NCBI RefSeq assembly: GCF_001661265.1
Contig: NW_017566996.1
Location: 186,001-250,000 of the forward strand
Reading direction: 5' to 3'
DNA from: Saitoella complicata NRRL Y-17804
Lineage: Eukaryota > Ascomycota > Saitoellomycetes > Saitoellales > Saitoellaceae
Length of the DNA stretch: 64,000 nucleotides
Shown here: one piece after another, positions 11,172 through 21,682 of the stretch
Layout: each line of letters opens with the position of its first letter
Numbering within the stretch: the first letter of the stretch is position 1
Program-made: the position numbers and the translations under genes
The notes under the pieces: generated by a model
Told to the model about the DNA's origin: nothing
The model's input: only the letters and a program-made list of their open reading frames with translations
Databases searched by the model: none

Positions 11172-11498
11172 ATGTCAAACTTCAACCTCTCCGCCTTCCG
11201 CTCCAACTCCTCCACCGGCTCTCCCGCCCTCGACTCGCGCTCCTCTTCCTCTTCCTTCGACGAAGACCCCACCGACTGCCTCCCCTGCCGTCTCACAGGT
11301 TTCGGCGCTTTCACAGGTCTCGGCGGTTACATCATCCACAGCGGCATGAAAGAACTGAACAAACAATATCCGGCCGACAAGGTACATGAGTGGGGAATGG
11401 GGCCCAGTGGGCGGATGCCGTTTGTTATGAGGAGGTTTGGGGTTTATGCGTTTGGGGGTGGGTTGATTCTGGGTGGGGTGTGGAGGTTGGTGATGTGA
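11172..11498 (+). CDS. DMAC1-like (DUF4536) small mitochondrial membrane protein
   Basis: 108 aa, one exon. The N-terminal 35 residues are Ser-rich. The conserved core follows: DPTDCLPCRLTGFGAFTGL, a CxxC segment before a hydrophobic helix with GGY, then HSGMKELN and a second helix near the C-terminus (FGVYAFGGGLILGGVWRLVM). This two-helix, CxxC-containing arrangement matches the distal membrane-arm assembly component 1-like family; the animal protein helps assemble respiratory complex I in the inner mitochondrial membrane. A role in complex I assembly here is inferred from the family. Length matches. Confidence 0.75.
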   Translation: MSNFNLSAFRSNSSTGSPALDSRSSSSSFDEDPTDCLPCRLTGFGAFTGLGGYIIHSGMKELNKQYPADKVHEWGMGPSGRMPFVMRRFGVYAFGGGLILGGVWRLVM

Positions 11499-12163
11499 GG
11501 TGAGGTGACCATGGGAGTAGCGATTGCAGAAAGATGCGCAAGTGGTGTTCAGACATGGGGTGGTACGGGGCGTGCAGGGACTTGTGGTTTGCGGGTCGGG
11601 AAAACAGTTCACAGGACAAGGTTTCTGTCACACCATCTGAGCCGCCATCGTATCTACTGTCTCGTGCACGGACAATATCTCTCGATCCGGCTTCTTCCCG
11701 CCTCCACCCGGCATCATCGTTCTTTCCGTTGCATCCGCATGCGGCAACCTACGCTCTATTCACCACAAAGAACTTCATCTCTATTCACAAACAATCACCT
11801 GATGCGACCCTCTTCGCTTCTTCATCTCCGGACCAAATTTTTCGCACACGCGCGGTGCGAGAACAATACCTTCGCCATTCACACGCGCATACGTATTGTT
11901 CTCCACCACCACCGAAATTGAAAGGGAAAGCTTAGCACCCTAAGGAAGAGGAAGACCAGACATTGTCGGGATCGTAAGCGAATGGGAATGTGGTTTGTGT
12001 TCCAACCGGGGCGCGCCATGAGCTTCCTTTGCTTGCTCTTTGGAAGTCAGTTCACGCCTCTGGTGCGTGGGTGATATAGGATATATAAAGGCGTGTGCGC
12101 TCTGCCGCTTTCGAGCGTTTTCCCCCATCTCTGTCATCTCGCGCCCCCCTCCCCTGATCGACA
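11499..12163. other. Intergenic, carboxypeptidase promoter region
   Basis: Several overlapping short frames have no protein-like pattern. The right end carries the carboxypeptidase core promoter. Confidence 0.45.
12082..12089 (+). promoter_or_regulatory. Candidate TATA box of the carboxypeptidase gene
   Basis: TATATAAA lies about 75 bp before the ATG at 12164. Confidence 0.5.
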
Positions 12164-13921
12164 ATGGTTAACCTCGGATATGTTGCACTTCTCTTGACCG
12201 CTGCCTCGGCGAACGTGGTGTCTGCCATTCCGGCTCAGCATAAGGGTACCACCACCACTACCTCGGTCAAGACTACCTCTACCACGACGTCGCATGCTTT
12301 CGCATCTACTACTGCTAAGGCTAATTTGTTGGCTGAGATCGTGAGTGAGGTTAAGGTTCTTAAGAATGCTGCTACTTCGGATATCGCTGCTGCGAAGAGC
12401 TTTGTCAGGAGCAAGATCGCTGCTTGCAAGACCAAGACCGCTTCCGTCGCCGCCAGTGCCTCCGCGACTGTTTCTGGCGCTTCCGCCATCGCTTCCGTCG
12501 GCAGCTCCACCTACAACAAGAAAGACTACCTCGTCTCCTCCCTCCCCGACGTCTCCTTCTCCCTCCCCACCTCCTACGCCGGTTTATTGCCCACTGAGAA
12601 AAACGGCGATGACAACATCTTCTTTTGGTACTTCCAGAACGACTCCGACGACCTCGTTTTCTGGTTGAATGGTGGTCCGGGATGTTCCTCCCTCGTCGGT
12701 CTCTTCGAGGAGAACGGTCCTCTGGAGTTCGGTGATGGTGCTGTTGTCCCCTCCGCTCGTTCCCTCGCGTGGACCAACGCTGCGTCCATGGTTTACATTG
12801 ACCAGCCCCTCGGTACCGGTTTCTCTTTCGGTCCTGACTCGACTGAGGAGGATTTGTTGGATAATGATGCCATCACCGCTCGTCTCTATGGTTGGTTCGA
12901 GCAGTTCTTCACGATGTTCCCTGAGCTGTTGAAGAAGGACGTTACCATCATGGGCGAGTCCTACGCTGGTGTCTACGTCCCCTACATCGCGGACAAGATC
13001 CAGTCCAACCTCAAGACTTTGCCCATCAAGATGAAGGCCATTTCCGTTGGTGACGGTCTTATTGGAAACTACGCCGCTAACCAGATCATTCCGGTTGCTG
13101 CGTACATGAACGAGCAGAACGACACCCTTAAGGTTGACCAAGTCGTTCTTGATGTTATGAACAACCAGTCCTCGTACTGTGGCTTCGACAGTGTCTTGGC
13201 TCAGGTCACTTACCCTCCGTCTGGTCCTATCAATGGTTTCATGTCCCCTCCCGACACGGCTTACAAGAAGCGTGACCTCGAGTTCGAGGGTGACCTCGCT
13301 AAGCGCGCTACCTACACCGACGCGGAGTACTTTGCCAAATTCGCTCCTTACTGGTGGGGTATGGACGGTGCTGAGTGTGATCTTTACTCTGTCGCTCTCG
13401 GTGGAATCTTCCAGCAGCCGTACTCTACCCGCTGTTTCGATGTCTACAACATTGACCACGACTGCAACAACACCGTCGATAACTCTGGTTACACCGAGTA
13501 CCTCCTCCGTGACGATGTCCGTGCCGCTCTCCACATCGAGTCCGCCCCTGCCTTCCAGCAGTGCAACGACACCATCCAGAACATCATCGACCCCGGTCTT
13601 TTCACTCCTACTGCTTACGAGATCATTCCTCGTCTTTCTCAGGAGATGGAGGTCCACATCTATAGCGGCAAGCTCGATTTCGCGATTAACCACCTCGGTA
13701 CCGAGATGGTTTTGCAGAACACTACATGGGGTGGCAAGCAGGGTTTCCAGAAGAAGCCTAACACGAAGTTGCCTTTCGGTGGTGGTGTCTTTAGGCGTGA
13801 GCGTGGGTTGACATACACGAAGTTCGACGACGCTGGACACTTGGCTCCTGAGGATGCGCCTGAGACTTTGTACCAGTGGTTCAACAAGTTTGTGTTGAAG
13901 AACTACGCAAAGTACTATTAA
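12164..13921 (+). CDS. Secreted or vacuolar serine carboxypeptidase (peptidase family S10)
   Basis: 585 aa, no intron. A signal peptide (about 1-22, ending VSAIPA) is followed by a Thr/Ser-rich and helical propeptide-like region to about residue 120. The S10 catalytic domain has WLNGGPGCSSL (oxyanion hole), S266 in GESYAG, D505 in SGKLD and H559 in DAGHLAP, so the triad is complete. Two dibasic sites, K368-K369-R370 and K380-R381, bracket an 11-residue segment in the middle of the domain; a kexin-like protease could cut there to give a two-chain enzyme, which is an inference. It removes C-terminal residues from peptides. Codon use is strongly biased to C-ending codons, suggesting high expression. 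A TATA box lies upstream. Confidence 0.93.
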   Translation: MVNLGYVALLLTAASANVVSAIPAQHKGTTTTTSVKTTSTTTSHAFASTTAKANLLAEIVSEVKVLKNAATSDIAAAKSFVRSKIAACKTKTASVAASASATVSGASAIASVGSSTYNKKDYLVSSLPDVSFSLPTSYAGLLPTEKNGDDNIFFWYFQNDSDDLVFWLNGGPGCSSLVGLFEENGPLEFGDGAVVPSARSLAWTNAASMVYIDQPLGTGFSFGPDSTEEDLLDNDAITARLYGWFEQFFTMFPELLKKDVTIMGESYAGVYVPYIADKIQSNLKTLPIKMKAISVGDGLIGNYAANQIIPVAAYMNEQNDTLKVDQVVLDVMNNQSSYCGFDSVLAQVTYPPSGPINGFMSPPDTAYKKRDLEFEGDLAKRATYTDAEYFAKFAPYWWGMDGAECDLYSVALGGIFQQPYSTRCFDVYNIDHDCNNTVDNSGYTEYLLRDDVRAALHIESAPAFQQCNDTIQNIIDPGLFTPTAYEIIPRLSQEMEVHIYSGKLDFAINHLGTEMVLQNTTWGGKQGFQKKPNTKLPFGGGVFRRERGLTYTKFDDAGHLAPEDAPETLYQWFNKFVLKNYAKYY

Positions 13922-14558
13922 GTGGGGATGGATGGGTGATGGCCATGGGGGATGTGCATGAGGAATGATATATACCCGGTGTGCTGCAATTTTTGATACA
14001 AATCGTGTTATACCCCGACTCTCTGGCAGAGCGGAAATAGTTATGTTCAATGGTATGATCGGTCTTCTGCTAACTACCTTCTTTCCTTATTCGGTTCCCC
14101 TCTTTCCAAAAACAACGGATTCCCACCCTCTGACCCCGCCGGTGTAAAGACAACGGATCACACAACCTTCCTCGGACAACCTCATCGCCTACGTATCCTC
14201 ATAATGATCCCGGTAAGAATACGCCATCCGGCATTGACAGCCTCAGCTACTGCCATTATTGGCGTTGCCGATCTCCCGACTTCCCCATGATGCCCCATGT
14301 CCGTCCGGATCCCTCCGGACATGCGGAATGGTCTCCCGGTCAGAGCATATGTAAAACATGCTCCGTAAGCACGCCGAGGATAAGAGAATCTTCTGAAGTC
14401 TTACGAAAGCTTCACGAAGGAATATTCACAGATCATTCGTTCCATATGGTATATTTCCATTTCTGGACGTCACGTGCCACATGTCGTCGTTACACCCTCC
14501 AGAACAATTCCGTATCCACGTTCGGCAACCCATAACACACCCCCACCCACCACCTCCA
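13922..14558. other. Intergenic, RPP40 promoter and leader
   Basis: No gene. An E-box CACGTG (Cbf1/USF-type) is at 14471-14476. The C-rich stretch just before 14559 looks like a 5' leader, which is why the later ATG is preferred for RPP40. Confidence 0.45.
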
Positions 14559-15795
14559 ATGATCCACTTCCCACCACACAAAACATCTCAATCACGATGC
14601 TACATCACCAAAACAATGCTCACACCTTCCCCAACTGGTCCATCCCGCCCACAGCGCATTATCAACACTCATCCCTTCAATGCATCACTTGACCTTGTCT
14701 TGCCCACCGAGCTGTATGAATGTGTACGGGATCAGTTGCCGAGGATGGAGTTTTGGTCTGCGGAGGTGCCGTTGGGGAGGTTTTTGGAGGGTGCTGTTTT
14801 GGATGGGTTGATCAAGAATGGTACACTGCACCTCTCATTACCGTGGATGATTGAGTGCTAATGGATTGTGTGCGTGCAGGTTTCTTGTTGGCGCTCAGCG
14901 ACACCCAAATCGACTCCCAAGATACCTTTTGCATTGCAGATGGCGTACTACGGATGGCGCTTACAAAGGAGACATATGAGAAAGCAGGGTTGGAGGGGCA
15001 TGTATCGAAATTTGGGAAGAAGAGACGGTGGAGTACGTGTCCTGTATCCCCCAATGATTTGGTTAGTTTGACTAATGATGGTGCACAGATGTTACTGTTG
15101 ATCTGAAAGCGTCGGGTATGGTGGCTGGGAAGAAGGAGTTTGAGAGGTTGCGGTGGTCATTCACGGAGACGTTGCTCTCCGCACCCGTACAGTTCACGTT
15201 CGCCGTGGCGAAAGCTACGCCAGAGTTGATATTGGTGCTCACTACACACCTCTGTCCCGGTGCTGCGTCAATGATGGTAGCACCTAACGTCCGAAACCCA
15301 TCACAAGCATTGGCAGTGCCCTCATTCACTCCGCCAGAAGGATGTACACTAGGCGATGATTACTGGAAAGAATGGGCGTTGGATTTACACGAATGGATTG
15401 CACTTGCCCAGCTTGGCTCAGATAGGCTATGGGACACCGATACTGGCCGCATCGACCCATATTACTCAACCTACGCGCCACCTCCCCCCAACCCATCCTC
15501 AACACCAACCTCGCTAACACACATCTCCTACATGGGCGGATTGATCCCCACCACAATCATCACGGATATATTCGATCTACTATGGGCAAATGCGAGCGAC
15601 GCACAATGCTGGTCACTGAATGTCCAAGGAAGCGAGGATGCGCCAATATCATGGGATGGAAGAGAACACGGGCGGGATAAAGCTGGGAGTGGGGAGCATG
15701 GGTACACGATTTTGAGGATGGGGAGTCGGGAGGAGGAGGTTGGTGAGGAGGGGTTGATGTGGGAGGTCGTTGGTGGGGAGGATGAGTATTCGTAG
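14559..15795 (+). CDS. rpp40: RNase P/MRP protein subunit RPP40-like
   Basis: Three exons: 14559-14820, 14880-15032 and 15089-15795, with introns of 59 and 56 nt, both ending CAG. About 373 aa. Exon 1 has INTHPFNASLDLVLPTELY, typical of the family's N-terminus. Exon 2 has FLLALSDTQIDSQDTFCIA and ends at KKRRW. Exon 3 begins VTVDLKASGMVAGKKEFERL and includes LHEWIALAQLGSDRL followed by RIDPYYSTYAPP, the clearest RPP40 signature (leucine-rich helix, then IDPYxSxY). The protein is part of the ribonucleoprotein that trims tRNA 5' ends and/or processes pre-rRNA. An in-frame ATG at 14481 would add 26 residues but directly abuts the E-box, so it was not used. The C-terminus is acidic. Confidence 0.8.
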
Positions 15796-16249
15796 TTTGG
15801 GATATGGAGAACACAAGTCATTTGTTTGTTTCCGGGTTGGCTGCGAAAATAAGCGGGAACGTCCTACAGCTAGCTAGCAACCTACCTATATCCACTACCA
15901 TAGAATTTACAGATTCACGATTTGACCACCTATATGAAGGCATTCTACGCTCGGTCGACGTCTTCATCCAAGCCCGAGAGCGCCGTGACCGAAAGCACCG
16001 AGGACATCATCGCAAAGATGGTTCTCCGTGTATACGTACGCGTGCGTATGATTACGCAGGCATGTCAACGATAGCTTTTATGGAAGTTTGAAGGAGAGGA
16101 GGACGAGATTGCAATGCTCAAACTGAAACTGTATTTTAGATAGAAAACCTATAGCCTTATACCGTAGCCCAACACCGGTACCATGCGGAAACGTAACTCC
16201 ATCGACCTATCGTCTCTCTTGTTTTCCGACAAACTCCACACACACACGC
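15796..16249. other. Convergent 3' regions, RPP40 and isocitrate dehydrogenase
   Basis: No gene. Short frames only. Terminators for both flanking genes should lie here. Confidence 0.45.
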
Positions 16250-17596
16250 TTAGAGCTTAGATCCCTCCAACTCTCCATTCAACCTCTTCTGAACACCCGC
16301 CAAATACTCATCAGTAGTGACCCATCCACTCTTCGCTTTCGGCTGAGAAATCAAAAACAAGTCCTTGGTCATGATACCATCCTTATCGACAGTGTCAACA
16401 CACGCCTTCTCGAGCTTCTCGGCCCAGTCGACGAGGGGCTGGTTGTTGTCGAGGCGACCACGGTGGGCGAGACCACGGGTCCAGGCAAAGATGGAGGCGA
16501 TGGGGTTGGTGGAGGTTGCGCGGCCCTTTTGGTGTTCGCGGAAGTGACGGGTGACCGTGCCATGTGCGGCCTCGGCCTCGATCGTCTTGCCATCGGGAGC
16601 GATGAGGACGGAAGTCATGAGCCCAAGGGAACCGTAACCTTGGGCGATAATGTCGGATTGCACGTCACCATCGTAGTTCTTGAAGGCAATAACGAAACCA
16701 CCCTCGGACTTGATCATCTGCGCGACCATGTCGTCGATAAGACGGTGCTCGTACCACAACCCAGCGGCCTCGAACTTGGACTTGAAGTCTTTCTCGTAGA
16801 TCTCCTGGAAGATATCCTTGAAACGGCCGTCATATCTCTTCAAGATGGTGTTCTTTGTGGCCATGTAGAGGGGCATACCGCGGGACAAAGCGTACTCGAA
16901 GGAAGACTTGGCGAAACCGCGGATAGAAGCGTCCGTGTTGTACATTGCCAACCCAACACCGCCCTCACCCTCGAAGTTGTAGACCTCCATGGTCTTCTTC
17001 TCGCCTTCCTTGGGGGTGTAGACGATCTCGAACTTACCGGGGCCGGGAGCGACAAAGTCGGTGCAGCGGTACTGGTCACCGAACGCGTGACGACCACAGA
17101 TGATGGGCTTTTGCCATCCGGGAACGTAACGGGGAACGGAGGGGATGACGATGGGTTCTCTGAAAACGGTACCGTTGAGGATGTTACGGATGGTACCGTT
17201 GGGTGAGCGCCACATCTCCTTCAATCCAAACTCCTTGACACGGGCCTCATCGGGGGTGATGGTCGCGCACTTGATACCGACGTTGTACTTCTGAATCGCC
17301 TCTGCGGCATCAACAGTAATCTGGTCATTCGTCTGATCACGCGCCTCCATACCGAGATCGTAGTACTTGATGTCGAGCTCGAGGTAAGGGTGGATGAGCT
17401 TATCCTTGATGTTTTGCCAGATAACACGGGTCATCTCATCTCCGTCGAGCTCAACGACGGGGTTCTCGACCTTGATTTTCTGGAAGGAGGAAGCGTGACG
17501 GGCAGACATTGCGGCGAAGGAGGAAGTGTAGTAAGACGGACGGATCGCAGATCTAAGGATCGATGCCGAGGCGAGGAGGGTGTAGCGTGCGGGCAT
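16250..17596 (-). CDS. idp1: NADP-dependent isocitrate dehydrogenase, mitochondrial and possibly peroxisomal
   Basis: 448 aa from the ATG at 17596; one exon. It oxidatively decarboxylates isocitrate to 2-oxoglutarate, making NADPH. Conserved segments: [62 protein letters not shown] and [16 protein letters not shown]. The N-terminal 35 residues are basic, Ser/Thr-rich and lack acidic residues, as in a mitochondrial presequence. A second in-frame Met ([14 protein letters not shown]) just before the core could give a shorter form. The C-terminus is SKL, a classic PTS1 peroxisomal signal. Dual or triple targeting of fungal IDP from one gene is known; here it is predicted. Earlier in-frame codons upstream of 17596 are not needed. 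Confidence 0.95.
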   Translation of the reverse strand: MPARYTLLASASILRSAIRPSYYTSSFAAMSARHASSFQKIKVENPVVELDGDEMTRVIWQNIKDKLIHPYLELDIKYYDLGMEARDQTNDQITVDAAEAIQKYNVGIKCATITPDEARVKEFGLKEMWRSPNGTIRNILNGTVFREPIVIPSVPRYVPGWQKPIICGRHAFGDQYRCTDFVAPGPGKFEIVYTPKEGEKKTMEVYNFEGEGGVGLAMYNTDASIRGFAKSSFEYALSRGMPLYMATKNTILKRYDGRFKDIFQEIYEKDFKSKFEAAGLWYEHRLIDDMVAQMIKSEGGFVIAFKNYDGDVQSDIIAQGYGSLGLMTSVLIAPDGKTIEAEAAHGTVTRHFREHQKGRATSTNPIASIFAWTRGLAHRGRLDNNQPLVDWAEKLEKACVDTVDKDGIMTKDLFLISQPKAKSGWVTTDEYLAGVQKRLNGELEGSKL

Positions 17597-18191
17597 ATGT
17601 AGTTGAGGGAGAGTCTCCGAGGGCCGGGAGGACACGGAGGTTTGTTTAATGAGGTAATGGGCTTCGAGCTCGTGCCTGTCGGGTCCGGTGCGGAGAAGGG
17701 TCGGTCGACTGGAGATGGGTCGCGGCGGAGAGGAAATCCAAGATTTAGGCGGCCGATAGGGGTGAGGGGTTGATTTTGGAGGTGATCTACGCTGGATTAC
17801 GGATGGAATGTTCAAGAAGGATTATAAAAGGGTTATATAAGCTCGATATCGACGGATCAGTCGAGATTCCGTCGTTTGACGTTGTTTTCTCTCGAGGCTG
17901 TCATCATGTCATGATCACCGAGGACTCGGCAGTTGCACGTCGATGTCGAGATTTGCGCGCGCGATACTTTTGGAATCCGTGGGAAGCTCTAGCCTCACCA
18001 TAACACGATAACCTCCAACTATATTATACGTTTATCAATCGGGCCGGAAGGACATCCATTCTATTCATACAAAGATCGCCCTTCTTTGAAATCCAAAAAC
18101 CGTAAATCAATACTGTATCTCCAACCACATCCATAACGTACACCCATCTCCTCCATGCCCAAAGACTAATTCAATCTCCTCCACAATTTTC
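17597..18191. other. Intergenic, isocitrate dehydrogenase promoter and 3' end of the Ser/Ala-rich gene
   Basis: No gene. A TATAAAAG-like element (TTATAAAAGGG) at about 17820-17830 is on the plus strand; its relevance to the minus-strand gene is unclear. Confidence 0.4.
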
Positions 18192-18980
18192 TCACGTCGT
18201 ACTCGCCGCAGCCGAACTCGCCGCAGCCGAACCCGATGTAGCACTCGCACTCGCACTCGCACTCGCCGGCGCACTCCCCAACACCGTCAACGCTGCACAA
18301 CTATAACTAAACCCATCCGGACTACCCGTCATAACACTAACATTCCCTCCACCCCCCAAGATCGCACACGCGCTCGTCCAGAATATGCCGAGGTACGAGG
18401 TTGCGATACCGGACGGGAAAGCAGAGGGGTTGGTACAGGCGTCGAGGGCGAGTTCGGCTGCGGTGAAGTATTCATCGATGAGGGCGCAGGAGTTGTTGGA
18501 CGGTGCAGCCGAAGCGGAAGCTGAAGCCGAAGCCGAAGCCGAGGCAGAGGCAGAGGCAGCAGAAGCAGACCCGGAGGTAGCAGTGGTCGAGGCATTCTGG
18601 CACGAACTCGCCGCCCCCGACAAGAAAGCATAAATACTCACAACCCCCGTACAATACTCCGGGATCCCCGTCGCCGTAGTCCCAAGCGGCGTAATCGTCC
18701 CCGTCGTATTAACCGCAATCAAATACAAACTACTCACGATCGATCCCAGATCACTTGCCGACCCAGAGCCTGAGGCGGCGGATTGGGATTGAGAGGAGAA
18801 TGCGGAGACGAGGGAGGAGAGTTGGGTTGGGCCAGCGGGGGAAACGATTGTGCCGGTTATGGAGGTGAGGGTTGCGGAGGTTGTGTCGGAGGCTTGGCGG
18901 CGGTGGAGGGCGGCCATGGGGTTGGCGAGGGTGGAGGTGGTGAAGAGGAGAGAGGCGACGATGAAGCTCTTGATGAACAT
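18192..18980 (-). CDS. Secreted Ser/Ala-rich hypothetical protein
   Basis: 262 aa from the ATG at 18980, preferred because it begins directly with a signal peptide (MFIKSFIVASLLFTTSTLANP); an in-frame ATG at 19019 would put 13 polar residues before it. After LHRRQ, a possible dibasic maturation site, the protein alternates a conserved-looking Cys-containing domain (CTGVVSIYAFLSG...CQN; CALIDEYFTAAELALDAC) with Ser-Ala runs. The central run is encoded by an imperfect hexanucleotide repeat. The C-terminus is again Ser/Ala-rich without a clear GPI hydrophobic tail. It is likely a cell-wall or secreted protein, heavily O-glycosylated. Family and function not recognised. A TATA element lies about 95 bp upstream. 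Confidence 0.7.
   Translation of the reverse strand: MFIKSFIVASLLFTTSTLANPMAALHRRQASDTTSATLTSITGTIVSPAGPTQLSSLVSAFSSQSQSAASGSGSASDLGSIVSSLYLIAVNTTGTITPLGTTATGIPEYCTGVVSIYAFLSGAASSCQNASTTATSGSASAASASASASASASASASAAPSNNSCALIDEYFTAAELALDACTNPSAFPSGIATSYLGIFWTSACAILGGGGNVSVMTGSPDGFSYSCAALTVLGSAPASASASASATSGSAAASSAAASTT
18506..18566. repeat. Imperfect hexanucleotide repeat coding for Ser-Ala runs
   Basis: GAAGCC/GAGGCA-type units on the plus strand, read on the minus strand as alternating Ala and Ser. Such in-frame repeats change length easily. Confidence 0.7.
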
Positions 18981-20022
18981 GTCTTGGTTGGAGTTTGGAG
19001 CGATTGTGGGGTTTAGCAATTGTAATTCGCTAAAGGATTCCTCGCCGGCTGAGAGGGTGGGATGCCTCCTGATATATACGTACCCAGCAGCAATCTAGCC
19101 AGCCGCAGTGGGGTGAGCAGCTGAGCAGGTATCAGCCATTCCCAGACCGGGTCACGATGACGCCTCCATCGATGGATGATTCGATATTATCACGAGCGGC
19201 GATGTTAGAGCATGTTACCCGGTATACCCAGTTCATATCACCTGGCCAGGTGTCCAGGCATGAATTGCTCCGAAAGCCGCTGCGCAGTCCCTCCGCAGAG
19301 GTAAGGCCGTGGATGACGACACGAGATCAAGATGGATCTAGAGAAATACCTGGTGTAGAGTGCCAAGCCCTCTCTAATGGAGAAGTGTTCTTGGGAATTG
19401 TCGAGCGGCTCAGCCTCGAGATCGGTAGAGACTTCGACATTGCGTTCCCGGTGGAAAACAACCTGACCCATGACTGTATACATGTCTAAACAGCAAACAA
19501 TAGCCCACCAACCTGCTCGAATTGAGATCGTAATCTGCCCTCCTCTCACTCACCCCCCCTCCACAAAAACCTCCGATCCGAAACTTCACGGACCCGGATC
19601 GAGAAAGTCCGAAGAGCTTCGTGACTAATATTAGTAACAAATATGGCTCATGACCGTAACCATTTCCCCTGCCTGCAATGCTGAGAATAGTTGAGTTCGA
19701 AAATAAGGTTGCGGGCCAGCTCACACGCGTGTAGGTCCTGGGAAAACCTTATTGAGCCACCATGCGAGTCGTGACGCGGGTCAGTCTGTGCCGAAACCTG
19801 AGCTCTCATTTGAAGGTATAATGGTTGAAATACGGTACTGAAATAGGTTTTCAATTTGGTACACCGGTGTTGCTGTAAGCAAGTCGAGGATGAACATCTC
19901 GATATCCTATGGATCATCGAAGTTGACGCCTCGGACCGATCTTGTCGATCATGGTATATGTGGAAAATCGCCTGGGCCAGGCTACGGCAACGATCGTGTA
20001 TTATTTGGCAGTGTCCGTAACT
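18981..20022. other. 1-kb intergenic region
   Basis: A lower-GC stretch with an open frame of 110 codons at 19157-19489 that shows no family features or codon pattern. No RNA gene, repeat or transposon end was recognised. It holds the promoter of the Ser/Ala-rich gene on the left and the 3' end of ERG24 on the right. Confidence 0.45.
19073..19078 (-). promoter_or_regulatory. Candidate TATA box of the Ser/Ala-rich secreted protein gene
   Basis: TATATA lies about 95 bp upstream of the start at 18980 on the minus strand. Confidence 0.4.
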
Positions 20023-21476
20023 CTAATACACATACGGCACGATCCTCCATCGAACCCTCCTCTTATACTCCTCCCAATCCTTCCCATACTTCCTTCCACA
20101 CTTCTCCTCATCCCTCCGTTCCCGATGTACCAACAACACCGCGAAATACCCGACATAGAAATATGTGATTGGCGTCGCAAATCCAGTGGGGAGACACCAG
20201 GCCCACGCCATGATCCAGTCACCAAGGTAGTTGATGTGACGTGCAGTTCCCCACCATCCAGATGTTATGAGGCGTGTACCGTAGGAGGTCTGAAGGTAGG
20301 TGAGGTGGGAGACGGAGGGGTGGGTAGGGGTGTTGCGGAAGGTGTTTTTCTGGGTGTTTGCAGAGCGGAAGATGTAGTACCCAGTCAACTGCACAGCTAC
20401 AATCGCCGCAGACTTCCACAACCCCAGATCAATGGGATGGGAAGCGAGATATCGTGCTTGGAGCGAGTAGGTGAAGGGAACCCAGACGAGGTCACCGAAG
20501 GACAACATGAACCCGAACGCGTCTGTCGTGATATCCATTGTTGTCAATACCGCCTCCTCATTCCACAGTGAATCCAAACAGTACCATCCCTGGAAAACGC
20601 AGACAAGCACAATACTATCCGTCACCCTCCCAAACTCGACAAACTGGTGCGCGGCAAACGCGATGTTGAGAGCGACCCAGAGAATGATACCCGGGCGGAG
20701 TTCGGCAAACTGTTTGATGTCAAAGGGTTGGTCAGGGAGGAAGGGGAGGTTGAGGGTGGGGTTCAATTCGCGGCCAATGAAGAAGTCGTAAATCACATTC
20801 CCAGAATTCCCGCCCAATGCCAGGAGCTTAGAGCCACCATTCTTGGCGGGGATGTAGGAGGATGCGTAAACGTGAATGGCGAGTGCGAAGGAGAAGAGAC
20901 ACGCGGCGGTGATGAGTCCGAGGTAGTGCTCCCACACAAACGTAAACACCGCATGTCTGGGCCCGTACCACAACAACACCCCAACCTGCATCGCAATCAC
21001 GCCCACGAAAGTCCGGAACCCGTTCATCTTGTACTGCGCCCTCGTCCCATCCCTCAACTCTGTCCCCTCTACCCAAGGCCCAGGAATGAAAACCCACAAC
21101 ACCAATAACAACTGCCACCACTTCAGATACGCCCTGATAGCTTCAGGATCAAGCAATCCAGCCCACCCCGGCCATTGAGATTGAAGAGAAGCGAGGGAGA
21201 GGAAGGACGAGGAGCAGGAGGTTTCGTTGCAGGCGAAGTAGAGGAGGTAGGTGAAGGCTGGGGTGAGGAGGGTTACGCCAAGCGCACCTATGGGACCGGC
21301 GAATTCGTAGTGTGTGGTTTTTGCTACCCGAACGTATTAGTTTCGTGGAAGGTGTAGAGTGACGGGGCAGATATACGGTTCAGTGGCTCGGTAGTCTTGA
21401 CATCTTTCCTGTCAACCGTCTTCGCATCCACCGCCGCGGGTGCTGCCTTTGGCGCGTTCGCGTTTTTGCTCGGCAT
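20023..21476 (-). CDS. erg24: Delta(14)-sterol reductase (ERG24 type)
   Basis: Reduces the C14-C15 double bond in ergosterol synthesis, in the ER membrane. Two exons, 21476-21377 and 21323-20023, with a 53-nt intron containing a CTAAT branch site, give 466 aa. The splice joins a short hydrophilic Lys-rich start to KTTHYEFAGPIGALGVTLL, the first membrane segment. Family signatures follow: GRELNP, ELRPGIILWVALN, a repeated hydrophobic helix pattern (8-10 membrane segments), then the diagnostic WWGTARHINYLGDWIMAW and the C-terminal DEEKCGRKYGKDWEEY...IVPYVY. These favour the C-14 reductase/lamin B receptor branch over ERG4. It is divergently arranged with PheRS alpha (206 bp between starts). Confidence 0.93.
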
Positions 21477-21682
21477 GCTGATAACGAAGAGTTGATCGAC
21501 AAGTATATTGGAATGCCAGCCTGTTTACCCTCTTACAAATGGAGGGGTCGAGGAGCTCTCGGTCGGTAACGTAGACTCGTATTCAGGCACGCTCCCCCTC
21601 ACCAGCCCCGAAATCTGAACCGCACCGACAAAGTACTCTTCCACCAAGAGCTCCTCGAAGGAAATCAAGGTCAACAACCAAG
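21477..21682. promoter_or_regulatory. Divergent promoter, ERG24 and PheRS alpha
   Basis: 206 bp between the two start codons; shared regulatory DNA. No clear core element was identified. Confidence 0.5.

Noticed and set aside
12584-14050. Antisense open frame of 488 codons opposite the carboxypeptidase
   Set aside because: Shadow of a gene with strong codon bias; no motif.
16463-17206. Plus-strand open frame of 247 codons opposite isocitrate dehydrogenase
   Set aside because: Shadow of a well-conserved enzyme.
18506-18566. CRISPR-like or satellite array
   Set aside because: The repeat is a hexanucleotide coding run inside a Ser/Ala-rich protein gene; there are no spacers, and CRISPR arrays are not expected in a fungal genome.
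19157-19489. Open frame of 110 codons in the 1-kb gap before ERG24
   Set aside because: No motif, no codon bias, no promoter element or intron; length is within chance.
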